Counted from the first letter of the stretch, positions 13,226-24,693 are shown. The stretch: 64,000 bases of DNA from Solanum dulcamara (GCF_947179165.1 NC_077244.1:75624144-75688143); one strand, 5' to 3'. A program made the numbers and translations. The notes: generated by a model from the sequence alone, not told the origin.

Positions 13226-15135
13226 ATTTTGAAATGTATTGTTGGCGTATGTGATGCCAAAATTAAGACTTTGGTTTCAAGACATTAAATATAACACTGA
13301 GGTCCACTAAACAGGGATTTTCTCCCTTGTTTCTCTTATATATTACTTCCTCCGATTCAATTTATTTAACATATTTAATTTAACATAAAAAAAATTAAAA
13401 AAATGAATCTTAAATTAGAAAAAGAAATATTGAAAATACTTTTGAATTGGGTACAAATTATCAGTTTCGTTCTCGAATTATTGACAATCTTAAAAATACT
13501 CATTGACTTGACCAATTAAACTTAAATACACCCCCAATCTGCCACATGACATAGCAAATGATCTCAAACTCTTGGAGGAGAATGCGACTCTTCATAAAAA
13601 GCCTAAAGAAGTATTGAAAACACCTTTGCTTGGAGATAACTTAAGGGTGTATTTTACTCATGTTGTAAGATCGTATGTGTATTTAAGTTTAGTTAATCAA
13701 GTAAACGGGTATTTTTAAGGTTGTCAATATTTCGAAGATAAAACTAATAATTTACATCGAGTTTAGGAATGTTTTCAATAATTCTCTTTATATCAAATGT
13801 ATCATAATATTCTTTAATCGTATGATTTTAAATATGATATGTGAAAAATTGTAATTAAAGAATTGCTTAAAGAAAAGAGTCATATGTTTTTTGTTTGTGA
13901 AAAATCATTTGGCCTCTTTATATGGTCTCGATCAGTTATAAATTTAGTTTTGTATTTAGTTAAATAGTATCACACAGAGTAGTAGCTTACCAATATTTAA
14001 AGGGTAATAAATATTTTCTTCGTCTTATATTAGTTGTCATGTATATCAAAAATACTTATCTTAAAATAATTATTAATTTAAATAATTAAAAAAAAAATAA
14101 TTATCTTTTTTCAACTTTACCCTTAATATTAACTATTTTAGAATTAAAAAACATGTAAATAAATAAAAATTAAAAAATAAATACAAATTATATTAATCAA
14201 ATAATGCTCTTAATTAATATTCTTTTAAAATTTATATAAAATTTTATTATAACAATTAAAATGAAACAGAGGGTAATAATGAACAAACAGGAAGCACAGC
14301 CAGTAGGAGTCAACTAATAAAAGGTCCTTTCTGATTAGGTAGACTCCAGTCATTTTCAACCTCAACCTTCCATTACAATTTACAAAGTCCCCTAAACCAG
14401 AAAAGATTTTTCCTGTTTTCCTTGAGATTCGTTAAATAATATAATTACATGATTAAAGAAATAATGTTCGAAAATTTTAAGTATGACATTAAGTTACACA
14501 ATCAAGCGACTAATCTTTTCAATTTGATTTATTTTTTAATTACTGTATAATTATAAGAAAAACCAAAAAAAATTGAAAACCCAAAAAACCTGAAAGAATC
14601 CATTAAAATCAAAACCAAAAAAACCAACATTAAATTAATTTAATTTAGTTGATAAATTTAATAAATCAAAATAATTAATTTAGTTATTTTTTAATAAAAA
14701 ATTAAATCAAACCAACCACCTTCCTAATTTACAGCAGCCGCTTCTACTTACGCCTACTTTAGTTTATTAGACTAAATAATAGGTGCGAATATTATATCTT
14801 CGCCGTTGTTCGTTATTTGAGCTTTTACATGAGGGCTAAAAGAGTTGATGAAGTTTTATATGGAGTCCAATCAATGTTGGACTTTTTTTTTTCCTTCTCA
14901 ATTAAAAAAGAAAAGAAAAAGAATATCGACATCTTTACCTTTTCCCTTTCATCATTCATCACCAAAACTCAATCCCAATTCTTTGACCCGGATTTTCATC
15001 ATAGATAATAAAAGCTTTTGACTTTGATATCTATGTCAAGTAAAGTTTCATTCTTTATTTTCCCCAATTATGAATTTGGTAGATAAGCCATAACCCAAAT
15101 TCTGAAAAATCACCAGTTTTTTCATCCCTTTCTTT
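13226..15135. other. Intergenic with eroded Stowaway-like repeats; kinase 5' flank
   Basis: Fragments resembling Stowaway termini occur near 13347 (ACTTCCTCCGATTCAATTTA) and between about 14005 and 14275. They are too eroded to bound confidently. The last few hundred bases should hold the promoter and leader of the kinase gene. No other gene is seen. Confidence 0.45.
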
Positions 15136-16530
15136 ATGTGTAAAACGAAAATGGCAGTTGATGCTGCACAACCCATTTCAAGCCCAGCAAGAAGATCCCG
15201 CTCTTCAACAACTCCTAAAATCTCTTCTACTCAACAAGCACAATCTCAATCTTCAATATCTTCTACACAGATACCAAAATCTACGCTCTCTAAATCTGGC
15301 CCATCAAACAGCAGCAATCGGGTCAGTTATACATCCAACTCCGGTTCCGGGTCAGGGTCCGAATACCGCCTTGACACCTCTGTCGCAACCACCTCCGTCT
15401 CCAGCCAGGCATCGCTCACTAGTTTCCGAGCATCCTTGCCGGATAATCCTCAAGTCTACGATTTCTCCGATATCCGTGCCGCCACCAACAATTTCCTTGC
15501 CAAGCGCTACTCCTCCACCTCTTCCTCCCAATCGTGGCGATGCGCGCTCCATGGTAAAGATGTAATTATCTTCCAACGAAGAATCCAGAAATCCATGGAG
15601 AAAGCTGAATTGAGGGCGAAATTATCAGTTATTTGTAGAAGCCATTACAAAAGTATAATTAAACTCCTTGGCGCATCAATTTCTGGCGATCACATTTACT
15701 TAGTATACGATTTTGTCGTCGGTTCTAACCTTTCTATCTGCCTCCGGAACCCTAGAAATCTTAGCTATACGGTTCTCTCCACTTGGATGTCACGAATGCA
15801 AATCGCTACAGATGTTGCTCAGGGTCTGGATTATATACACAACACTACCGGTTTGGAGATCGATCCAGTTCACAAGTATGTAAAGAGCAGTGGAATCATC
15901 GTCACGGAGCCTTCCTTCAACGCAAAGATTTGCCATTTCGGAGCTGCGGAGCTCTGCAGTGGAAGTGAGAGCAAAGCCGTGACGAATGGCGGTGAGATCT
16001 GCGAGGAACCATTAGCAGATTCAAAGCCGGAGCGCAGGGGATCGGCGTCTAGGACTCGCGAGTTTGAAGGCGTGAGAGGTTACATATCGCCGGAGTTTCA
16101 ACTGACAGGAGTGGCGACACAAAAGTCCGACGTGTACGCATTTGGAGTTGTGCTGTTGGAATTATTCTCCGGCGAAGAGCCTGTGAGATTCAAGTACGAC
16201 AAGGCAACCGGGAATTATAGTAAAATATCCATTATAGACACCGCGAGGGAAGTAGTCAAGTGCGGTGGCGATGGGGTGGAAGACGGCGGCGTAGGAGTGG
16301 AGAGGCGGTTGAGGAATTGGGTGGACCGGAGGTTGAGTGACTCGTTTCCGGTCGAGGTGGCTCAGAAGGTAATTCGATTGGCTTTGGATTGTTTACACGT
16401 GAAACCAGATTATAGGCCCGACATGCGCCGGGTGGCAGGTAAGATATCGAAGCTGTATTTAGAGTCCAAATTTTGGTCGGATCGGGTCAAAATGCCCACG
16501 GAGATATCCGTGTCATTAGCACCTCGATGA
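15136..16530 (+). CDS. Receptor-like cytoplasmic kinase homologue, predicted pseudokinase
   Basis: A single uninterrupted exon of 464 codons. The first ~105 residues are low-complexity and Ser/Thr-rich, with no signal peptide or membrane segment. A kinase fold follows from VYDFSDIRAATNNF (107-120), a typical juxtamembrane entry of plant RLKs. The key catalytic positions are degenerate. The Gly-rich loop is replaced by Ser-rich sequence (125-134). The VAIK lysine region reads VIIFQRR (143-149). The HRDLKSSN loop reads VHKYVKSSG (245-253), without the catalytic Asp. DFG reads HFG (267-269). Structural motifs are kept: YISPE (316-320), SDVYAFGVVLLEL (331-343) and a C-lobe YRPDMR. It resembles the LysM-RLK-related kinase group but lacks an ectodomain. 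It is probably a signalling scaffold rather than an enzyme (inference). An alternative start is Met6. Confidence 0.88.
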   Translation: MCKTKMAVDAAQPISSPARRSRSSTTPKISSTQQAQSQSSISSTQIPKSTLSKSGPSNSSNRVSYTSNSGSGSGSEYRLDTSVATTSVSSQASLTSFRASLPDNPQVYDFSDIRAATNNFLAKRYSSTSSSQSWRCALHGKDVIIFQRRIQKSMEKAELRAKLSVICRSHYKSIIKLLGASISGDHIYLVYDFVVGSNLSICLRNPRNLSYTVLSTWMSRMQIATDVAQGLDYIHNTTGLEIDPVHKYVKSSGIIVTEPSFNAKICHFGAAELCSGSESKAVTNGGEICEEPLADSKPERRGSASRTREFEGVRGYISPEFQLTGVATQKSDVYAFGVVLLELFSGEEPVRFKYDKATGNYSKISIIDTAREVVKCGGDGVEDGGVGVERRLRNWVDRRLSDSFPVEVAQKVIRLALDCLHVKPDYRPDMRRVAGKISKLYLESKFWSDRVKMPTEISVSLAPR

Positions 16531-16927
16531 GACAATTTTTTTTTATTTTTTTTGATTATTTTTGTGAAATGTACTTTTCCAGAGAATACTTTGACAAAAA
16601 TCCACCAATTAGTTTCAAGGAGAATATGTTTTTAGGCTATTAATTTTGTCATTATTCAATTAAAGATTGTGACGCAACTACTAGATGCTAAAATAGAAAA
16701 GTAGATTCCAGATAATGAAGCATAGAACAAATAATATTTTATAGTAATGTCTTTAGTTGACCTATAATTGTGAATGTTAATATATTATTTTAGTACTATA
16801 AAACGGATAGCAATACATTCTTTATGTTATGTGTAAGATAGAAGAGTTGTTAATTATGTTATGATTCTCTATGGATGAAGGCGACTTTGAGTTTTGGTAT
16901 TTTCTGTGCTTTGTGGAACATCGTTTA
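16531..16927. other. Kinase 3' flank
   Basis: Presumed 3' UTR followed by AT-rich spacer; nothing else is recognised. Confidence 0.4.
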
Positions 16928-17308
16928 GAGCCCGTTTGGATTGGCTTTAAGTTGGTCAAAATCAACTTAAAGCCCCTTTTTAGCTTTTGGAAGTGTTTAT
17001 CTAATGCTGACTTTAAGCCATAAAGTTCTTAAAGTCAGTAAAAAATGAAAAGTTAGGATTCCTAACTTTTTTTCCCAAAGTGCTTAAAGTCATTTTCTTT
17101 GACCATGAAAATTACTTTTATATCCCTTATATTTTAACTAAATTTCCAAACTACCTTTTTTTATTCTTTTAATCCTAAAATTCACATCATAAGCACTTTT
17201 ATCCAAACACTCAACTGCTTATTTATAAAAATAACTTTCAGCACTTCAAAGTTCTAAAAGCACTTCATACATAAAAATTACTTTTTTTAAGCCCATCCAA
17301 ACGGGCTC
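16928..17308. mobile_element. 381-bp PIF/Harbinger (Tourist-like) MITE
   Basis: The left end GAGCCCGTTTGGATTGGCTT is matched by the inverted right end AAGCCCATCCAAACGGGCTC with one mismatch. The flanks are TTA at 16925-16927 and 17309-17311, the TWA duplication expected of PIF/Harbinger. No coding capacity. Confidence 0.85.
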
Positions 17309-17639
17309 TTATATGGCCATTCTCAGGTGTCCCTAAAAGCAAAATTGTTTGTTTTGAACCTAATCAATTAACCTGACACAACTTTAATATCTAAGCATGT
17401 AAATAATATGGTGAGTTCTTTATTGAATTTTCCGATCTTATTAGATTTTTTATAATTATTATATCGGGAGAGGAAAGAAGGAGATTAAATTATATTATAC
17501 AATTGATATGATTTGAATAGGGAGCTCATCTAGTCCTCAGCCATATTAATACGACCCGATTCATTACAAATTAAGTGATTATTATTTATAGTAGAATTAT
17601 TCATAGTAGAGTGTAAGGATATGATTAAAGAATTGGAAG

Positions 17640-18314
17640 GTTACAAATAAGGTAACAAGAGTATTGTGGGATTTTCCACCAGTAGGTTGGCTAAAATACA
17701 ATATAGAGGGGGCTTCGAAGGAAAATCCAGGTATAAGCTCCTATGTCTTTTGTTTGAGGAATGAAAAAGGAAATTTATTGTATGCAGAGAGAGTTACTAG
17801 TGAAAACATCACTAACATTGTGGCAGAGGCGAAGGCAATTCTAGAAGCATGTAAACATAGCAGGTAAAAACAACACAATAATATAATCATTCAAACAGAC
17901 TCTATAATATTGTACAAGATTCTAGAAGGAAAATGGTCATATTCCTAGATAATCACAGAGAAGGTGACAGAAATCAAAACATCCTTACAGGACAAACAAC
18001 ATACATTCCAGCACATTTTTAGGGAAGAAAAATCAACTAGCAGACTACTTGACAAAAATTGCAATCGATAAAGGAGGGTGCAACTATCAAGATTTTAGCA
18101 GTTTTGAAGTAGCAGGAAGAAAGATCATCTCCAGCAAAGGGATAGAGGGGATATGAAAGTTCAACGTGTTAGTGTTTTATTTTTGATTGTTTGTTTATTT
18201 CTTTCCTAGTCGATTGGGCCATGTAGGGAATGAGTTTTACGTGAGGTGGTATAAGATGGTGCTTATACTCATTACTTCATCAATAAAATATCACAATTTA
18301 ACAAAAAAAAAAAA
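17640..18314 (+). mobile_element. 5'-truncated LINE: RNase H end of ORF2 plus poly(A) tail
   Basis: A frame at 17664-17867 reads like the RNase H domain that ends plant LINE ORF2 proteins (GWLKYNIEGASKENPG, then IVAEAKAILEAC). Further pieces follow in shifted frames (IQTDSIILYKILEGKW; TFQHIFREE). An AATAAA-like signal and a pure A run at 18302-18315 mark the 3' end. Stops and frameshifts show it is dead. The 5' limit is approximate and I could not find target duplications. Confidence 0.7.
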
Positions 18315-18327
18315 AGTGTCAGGTAGA

Positions 18328-18404
18328 TTTAGGTATAGCAAGATTTGAACCTTTAACCACTAGGTTAAAAGCCCACTACTCTTCCAATTGAGCAATCTGA
18401 TAGA
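18328..18404 (-). pseudogene. Decayed tRNA-Lys(UUU)-like sequence
   Basis: On the reverse strand GCTCAATTGGAAGAGTA is followed by GGGCTTTTAACCTAGTGGTT and then GGTTCAAATCTTGCTATACCT. These correspond to the D-arm, the anticodon loop (CTTTTAA, anticodon TTT) and the T-arm plus acceptor strand. The pattern is closest to plant mitochondrial trnK. The acceptor and T stems no longer pair well, so it is not a working tRNA. It may be a mitochondrial insertion or a tRNA-derived repeat. Confidence 0.55.
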
Positions 18405-18610
18405 CTTCATATTAAACGGTTTTACGGATGGACGTTGGACTTTATCTCATATCACATCTGCGTCTCTTTTGGGCTTTGCCCAACGTCTGACATGATCCAA
18501 ATTTTATTATTTAACAGATCTCATTTTCTACGAGGAACATCAAATCGTGGATGATTGATACTCCCTCTCTTTTATATTAAGTGATGCTTTTAGTCCGAAC
18601 ATATTCCTTA

Positions 18611-19189
18611 AATAAACGTTTGGTTATGAGATAAATAGAAAGTTATTCATGAATTAATTTTATATCGTGTTTGATTTGCAAATAGGACAAAAAATATTCA
18701 TGTATTACTTTTATATAATGTTTGATTGCGTTTTTTGTAATCCTACATAATTAATACTTACATTACTTATGAGGAAATATATGTATAAGTTATGCGGGAT
18801 AGAAAGTGGAATAAGTTATGTGGATATTAGTTATATATGTATTAAAATAATAAATTGCACATTTACCCCTTTTTTTGTCTTGATTGCTTAATCCTATTCA
18901 ATGCAAATTGTTTAATTGCTTTTAGTTATTTGTTATTTACTTTATTGTTTTAGCTATTGGTATTTATTTAAATTTTAATATATTATTTAGATAGTTATTT
19001 ATTTTAATGAGTATAATAAATATTAGCTCACTAAACATTTTGAAATTAAGAAATAAGAATTAGCTCACTATTTTTTTTTAAACTCTACATAACTAAACCC
19101 TACATAACTAATACTTGCATAACTCTAACCAGTAACTAAATCCTACATAACTAATACTGCATAACTCTAACCAGTAAACAAACGGCCCC
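18611..19189. mobile_element. 579-bp Harbinger-type MITE
   Basis: The right end reads CAAACGGCCCC followed by TTA, and the left end TTA followed by AATAAACGTTTGGTTATG. The inner terminal repeats (CGTTTGGTT against AAACAAACG) and TTA flanks (18608-18610 and 19190-19192) fit PIF/Harbinger. The left terminus has drifted. It split an older sequence: TTTAGTCCGAACATATTCC on the left and GTTCTAAAAACTAAGAAGTG on the right. Confidence 0.6.
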
Positions 19190-19192
19190 TTA

Positions 19193-20284
19193 GTTCTAAA
19201 AACTAAGAAGTGTTTTTATTAATTTATATACGCTTAATCAAATGCCTTGAAAAAAAAGTAAATCTTTAATAGTTAACGTCTTGGTTATGTAAAACTTCTT
19301 TTATTTAAGCAAAAGTAAACTTAGAAGAAAAATTTGATGTTATCTTGATTTTGTGGAACACCACTTAGTTTAATGAAAAGAGCATCTTTATAAAATGAAA
19401 AAAAGTAAAAACCTTTTATTATGAAAGGGTGTCCATTTAGAATTACATTCATGGAAGATGTGATGTAGGAACTCGTAGATGTTGCTGGAATCTCTCAACT
19501 AACTTGAACAAATTATCCCTACAATATAATTTTAGCTTTGTACGATTTTTTACTTTCTAAGTCCTTTGTACACGCTTAATCAAGTTAACTAGTTTCATAT
19601 TAATGATTTAGACTTATTTTTGGAATTAGTAGTGCATGCTAAGAGAAATTGTATAGTAGAAGATCATAATATTCACCTAATTGATATGCTCGATCAATCA
19701 GATGAAAAGACTTGACTTCTTTTAAATGTTTACATTGCTTATATTTTTATTTTTTTAACATTTCCGATAACAATTTCCTCAATAGAAAGAAGGTTTTTAA
19801 CATTAAAAATTAATCAAGTCTTACCTAAGATCAACAAATATTTCAAAAAAATTAATAAAATTGAATGAATCACCTTACCTATTATGATCTTGTCATGTTA
19901 ATATCTTTTACCACATATACAAAAGACATCTATTGTTCAAAACAAATTCTTTTTACTACTATTTATTTTCGAGCTAATAGTGTCCAATCACAATAGGTGT
20001 ACTAGTAATTGTTTGATTAGAAAGAAAAATATCTACAGGAATACAACAACGTATCGAACAACTTAAACTCTGGTCATATATACACACAAGGTGAACGAAC
20101 AAGAAGCTTTTGCTATAAAGGATAATACAAATCTTCAACTTAAAACTCCAATAACAACTTCAATTACAATATATACCCAAAGCAAGATCATACTCATGAT
20201 ATATACACTTTTACTACCATGCATATTTACATAAGGCCAAGTTGCATATGAACTTTGACCACAACTTATTCCCATTTACTAATA

Positions 20285-20288
<4 letters not shown>
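19193..20288. other. Intergenic AT-rich spacer
   Basis: No gene, tRNA or bounded transposon recognised. It lies downstream of the reverse-strand small peptide gene. Confidence 0.4.

Positions 20289-20323
<35 letters not shown>
20289..20323. repeat. (TA)n microsatellite
   Basis: A pure TA run of about 35 bp, downstream of the small peptide gene. Confidence 0.95.
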
Positions 20324-20325
<2 letters not shown>

Positions 20326-20459
20326 ATGGTGCAGCATCACACATTAGACAGCCTACCCTAATACTAATAGATACATGTACCATTAATTCATATATCATAT
20401 TCCATATTTTATATCATTTGAAGAGCATTTTATATAGTAGCTAGGGTTGTATGTATATT

Positions 20460-20687
20460 TTAGAACTTTCCAGCATCTGTATTATCATTTTTAGGAGTAG
20501 CACCTCCACCACCATAGTTGTTATTGAATTCTTCCCTACTCATATAATGATGATTATCCATTGTTCTTGTTCCTCCTCCTCCTCCTCCAGGCTGCTGCTG
20601 CTCGTAATTATTCAAACTCCTACTTGTAGCCATGCAAGAACTCATCATCACCAACATAACTAAAACAACAACAACAACTATTCTCAT
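20460..20687 (-). CDS. Small secreted peptide, 75 aa, family unknown
   Basis: Reverse-strand ORF starting MRIVVVVVLVMLVMMSS, a strong hydrophobic signal peptide. It is followed by a short mature region of about 50 residues: Gly-rich (GGGGGG), Asn-rich (EEFNNNY) and ending TPKNDNTDAGKF. There is no Cys pair in the mature part. The open frame extends 14 codons further upstream, but a clean splice acceptor (TCGTGCAG at 20714-20721) lies just before the MRIV start, and a GTAAGT donor at 20875-20880 fits a 5'-UTR intron (20714-20880). I therefore chose MRIV. The layout (signal peptide, variable middle, conserved-looking C-terminus) resembles plant hormone-peptide precursors, but the C-terminus does not match CLE, CEP, RGF, IDA or PSY motifs that I know. 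Function unknown. Confidence 0.65.
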   Translation of the reverse strand: MRIVVVVVLVMLVMMSSCMATSRSLNNYEQQQPGGGGGGTRTMDNHHYMSREEFNNNYGGGGATPKNDNTDAGKF

Positions 20688-20713
20688 TTTTCCACACTTC
20701 TTTTGATCTCCTC

Positions 20714-20880
20714 CTGCACGACATATCATTTGATCACTAAAAATTAAAGAATTTAACTTCTATACAAACGCCATATAAAGAATTTCTACACTATGATTAG
20801 CAGGTTATATACTTTCTAGGTTATGAAAGTAAATAACGACGTTAGAAGTATAAACCTAAATAGCGAAATTTAAAACTTAC
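20714..20880 (-). other. Putative 5'-UTR intron of the small peptide gene
   Basis: Reverse-strand donor GTAAGT (20875-20880) and acceptor GTGCAG ending at 20714 enclose 167 bp of AT-rich sequence between the presumed leader exon and the coding exon. Confidence 0.5.
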
Positions 20881-20958
20881 CCGGATTGAGATTAGTAGAG
20901 CTAATTAAGGATGCTTAAGGTTAGTTGTGACTTGTGAGGTATAAAGAAAGATTTAAGG

Positions 20959-20970
20959 ATGTTTATATAG
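20959..20970 (-). promoter_or_regulatory. TATA box of the small peptide gene
   Basis: The reverse strand reads TCTATATAAACA, about 80 bp upstream of the 5'-UTR donor site. Position and sequence fit a plant TATA element. Confidence 0.5.
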
Positions 20971-21364
20971 AAAATAATTCTAGGCTTCATGTTAATACTG
21001 TTTTTAAAAATTAATTTTAAGATACTCCACCAAATGAGGCAACACTAAGTGGGCATGCCATATTTGCCAATCCAAATGATGGAGCTGAAGGAAATAATGA
21101 AATATAATATAAAGTATCTCACATTACTGACAGTAGATTTTATGATATACCACATAAGTCAACAAGTTAGCAGTTATTTTACTGTAATATTGGCTTATTT
21201 TGATGAGGATAAAATCTCTAAATTGCTTTTTTTTTGTCAATTTGCATGATGTTGTATAATGCTAGTCTAGAAATGTGGAAGTTAGTGTTTGATTAAATTG
21301 TGTCCATTATCAAGTGAGCTATATGGGAAAGTTCATGAGGATTATTTGACTCTTCTCTTTCTCG

Positions 21365-21366
<2 letters not shown>

Positions 21367-21415
<49 letters not shown>
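21367..21415. repeat. (AT)n microsatellite
   Basis: A pure AT run of about 49 bp. The Ile-Tyr repeat ORFs across it on both strands are artefacts. Confidence 0.95.
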
Positions 21416-21419
<4 letters not shown>

Positions 21420-22219
21420 CGACGGACGCCTTTCCATATCTAAGTCCGTAGATTTTCTTTTTCTTAAAAAAAAATAATACAATGAATAAGAAATGGAATC
21501 CGTCGGTTTTGTTATGTTGGGTTTTACCAATTTTTTTTCTACGTAGAATCATAAAATTAGCTCATTAAAATGTGATTCAACCAATTTGTTAAAGTTAACT
21601 GGTCTATTTATTAACATAGTTTGCTTTAATCGACCCAATTTAGCCCATCTAAAATTGGGTTAAAACGTGATCCGAATTGATCTATGAAAAAAATATTATT
21701 TTTTTTTTAAAATTATTATTATTTGTTTAATTTGTTATATATCATAACACAGAAAAAAATTATTTGGTAATCAAACAAGAAATTAATAAAACTTAATTTA
21801 AAAGACCCTAACAAATTTAAGTCTTAAAAATTCAGAGAAAAACGTACGAGGTTCTTATTTCTACTTTGAGAAGGTGTTAAGCATTCAAAGTAGCCGCTAA
21901 CACGTGGTTATCCAACGATTTGAAAAATAACATACATATATAAAATAGTAAAAGTTTACCAAATGACTAAGTAAAGGTAGAAAATTATTTAAAGACTAAT
22001 TAACATGAATTGGTTTATCTTTAGGGGAATCTAATTAAGTTAAAATAAATTAAAATTAATATCTAAGCAAGCATAAATAACATAAGTAAATAAATTATTA
22101 CAATCTGAATTAATATAAATAAACAATAAATAACAAATGAAAATATGGCCCGACACTTAGTTTTTGTATGTCTGAACTAAGTTGTTGGGTCATCTGCGTT
22201 TTGGGCCTTAAGCACAATT
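21416..22219. other. Intergenic AT-rich spacer
   Basis: No gene recognised. Confidence 0.4.
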
Positions 22220-22221
22220 CC

Positions 22222-22480
22222 ATTGTATAACGCAACTATATATACATTGTATATCGGACTGTATATACACTGTATACAGTGGATACAATATTATTTCTGT
22301 ATATCAAACTGTATACCACTTATTTTTTCCTATATCTGTTGTATATCACTATATATTAGACTGTATATACATTGTATATTAATGTATACAACATTGTTTT
22401 CTTGCATATTAGACTGTATAAATATTGTATATCAGTGTATACCATACTATTTTCCACTTGTATTTCATGTATACAGTCCA
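22222..22480. repeat. Degenerate TGTATA-rich minisatellite
   Basis: Irregular repeats of units such as ACTGTATATACACTGTAT, TTGTATATCA and GTATACAGTG fill about 260 bp. The ORFs here (Tyr/Ile/Cys-rich) follow the repeat and are not genes. Confidence 0.75.
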
Positions 22481-24432
22481 ATGTCAATATTCAAACCATG
22501 AATATTAGCTTCATTTTCATGTATCAACTTTTCAGCAATTTGAGCACGATAATGGGAGAATCAAAACTCAACAATATGCAAGGATGGAGTCCAAAGATGG
22601 ACTCGAATCGATATCACAGGCATCAAAATAAAATTACATAAGCATCTACTCATTTTAAGCTAAAACAAAGAATATATCACTATATGTTAAGGTATCAAAT
22701 TGATGGGCATCCTAGAGGTGAGTAACAACATATATTATATGTAGACAAAGAAAAGGAAAGAAGAAATATATTTAAGTAACTAAATAGCACATAATTAATA
22801 TATACACTATACTAACTCAAATTTTAAAGAAAGAATTAAATCAATTATGCCATGAAAGTTTTAACTAAATAATAACTTAAGCTATTTTTATTATCTAAAT
22901 CATGTTAAAAGAAGAAATTGAAAACATGAAAATCTATATTGTCAAAGAAAACTACTTGGAAAAATAATGAACAAAACTAAGTGCTTTCATTAAATAATCC
23001 TAACACATGCTAACTATAAGAAATTTCTATCATTAATCTAATTATTTTTAATACATGCTAAAAATAAAACTACGAATCAACTAAATATGAAACATGAAAG
23101 AATTAAATAAAATAAAGCTGAGAAAAGATTTTATCTCTTTTCGGGCAGCGAGACTGAAGACGGCGAGTGGAAGACGACTTCACTACCACCCAAGAGCTTG
23201 ATGAAACTCTAATCCACAAAAAAAAAAAACTGAAAATTTAGACTCGAACCTTCGTGGGTTTGACGTTATAAGAACTCTGTTCTTACCCTAAATTTTGACA
23301 TCAATCTCTTATTTTCTTTGAAGAAAAATATAGATTGAAAGCTAAAAAAAATTCACAACTTTTAGACTGGGGACAGGAGTCCAAAATCCTAGTCAAGTTA
23401 AAAAAAATTCTAACTTTGGGGTGGTTAAAAAACCTCCCACTTTTTCCTCATTTTTAATGAGAATATGAGCCTTTATATAGGCTCGAAAACCCCCAAATTC
23501 TTCATGATTTTTCGATGTGGAGAATGAGATTATTTTTTTTATTTAGAAAAAACTAAAAATTTCAAAAATACAAACTTTAATTAAACTAACCTTACTAACA
23601 TTGTATTTAGTAAAAAATTAAATATTTTGAGATGATTTTCGAATAACCACATAAATAGTAATCAAAGATATAGTTATATAGAAATATGTATATTATACTA
23701 AAATTTATAAAAAGATAAAAATAGTTAAGAATAACATGAAAATATCTTTGTTTTTTATAAAAGCTAATTATTTTTAAAATGTTCGAAACTTAAAAAAAAC
23801 TCGATAACTAATTTACGTTGTGAAGGATCAAAATTGGGTGTGAACAAGTGTGAGATCCCAAAAATAAATTGCGATGATTTGATTATGGACGTTGATTGTA
23901 GAAGTTATTTTATATTAATTTGTTTGATGTAAACACTGCAATAGGAGTAAATTTTATTTTATGAATTACCGATCTTTTAATGATCATAATAACATGGAGT
24001 TATGCAAAAGCTAACATGATAAATCAGACAAAAAAAAAATATACTAAAAGAAGGATAACGTTTTATATAATTTGATCACACTATTAAAAATACTATTTTT
24101 TCATTGAAATTTTTACGGAAAAATGTTCTGGGGCTATTTCCATAAATATTATTATTGAATTAAAATAGTAGTATTTTCATATAGAAAATTTAAGAAGCTT
24201 CTTAGTATTCAATAAGAATCTGTTTTCCACTATATATTTTTCCAATGACCTGATTCGATAAAAAAAATTATTTTATTAACACAATTTCCCCATTGATTTA
24301 CAATGGGAAAGCCTCTACTTCTAGATTGACCAACATATGAAAAGCTTAATTTAAAGAAATCATAAAAACTATTGAGAAAATAAATAATTTTCTAACGGTT
24401 CTCAATTTTAATATTCATATACTTACGTAGTA
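22481..24432. other. Intergenic AT-rich spacer
   Basis: A slightly GC-richer island at about 23140-23215 has no open frame worth calling. No gene, and no transposon that can be bounded. Confidence 0.4.
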
Positions 24433-24693
24433 CTCCCTAGCTTCATCCCAAATTAGTTGTCATGTTTCACTTTTTGAGAGTTAATTTAACTAATTTTTGT
24501 AGCTAAATTGGATTAGATCAATACATATATTAAAATTAAAATTTACATATTCAAAAACTATACTAAAAGTCTACAAATTGCAATTTTTCGATGTGACACT
24601 GATGAAAAAAATATACTTATAAATATTGATCAAAATTAGCACAATTTGATTCTCAAATAGTGAAACATGACAACTCATTTGGGATTGAAGAAG
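24433..24693. mobile_element. 261-bp Stowaway-like MITE
   Basis: The left end CTCCCTAGCTTCATCCCAAA pairs with the right end TTTGGGATTGAAGAAG. Inside, GTTGTCATGTTTCACTTTTT is mirrored by AGTGAAACATGACAAC. TA dinucleotides flank both ends. Confidence 0.75.

Noticed and set aside
15158..15576. Pro-rich ORFs in other frames of the kinase gene
   Set aside because: Shadows of the long in-frame kinase ORF, caused by its Ser-rich N-terminus.
18328..18404. Functional tRNA-Lys gene
   Set aside because: The acceptor and T stems no longer pair; only the D-loop, anticodon loop and T-loop blocks are kept.
21289..21552. ORFs with long Ile-Tyr repeats
   Set aside because: Product of the (AT)n microsatellite.
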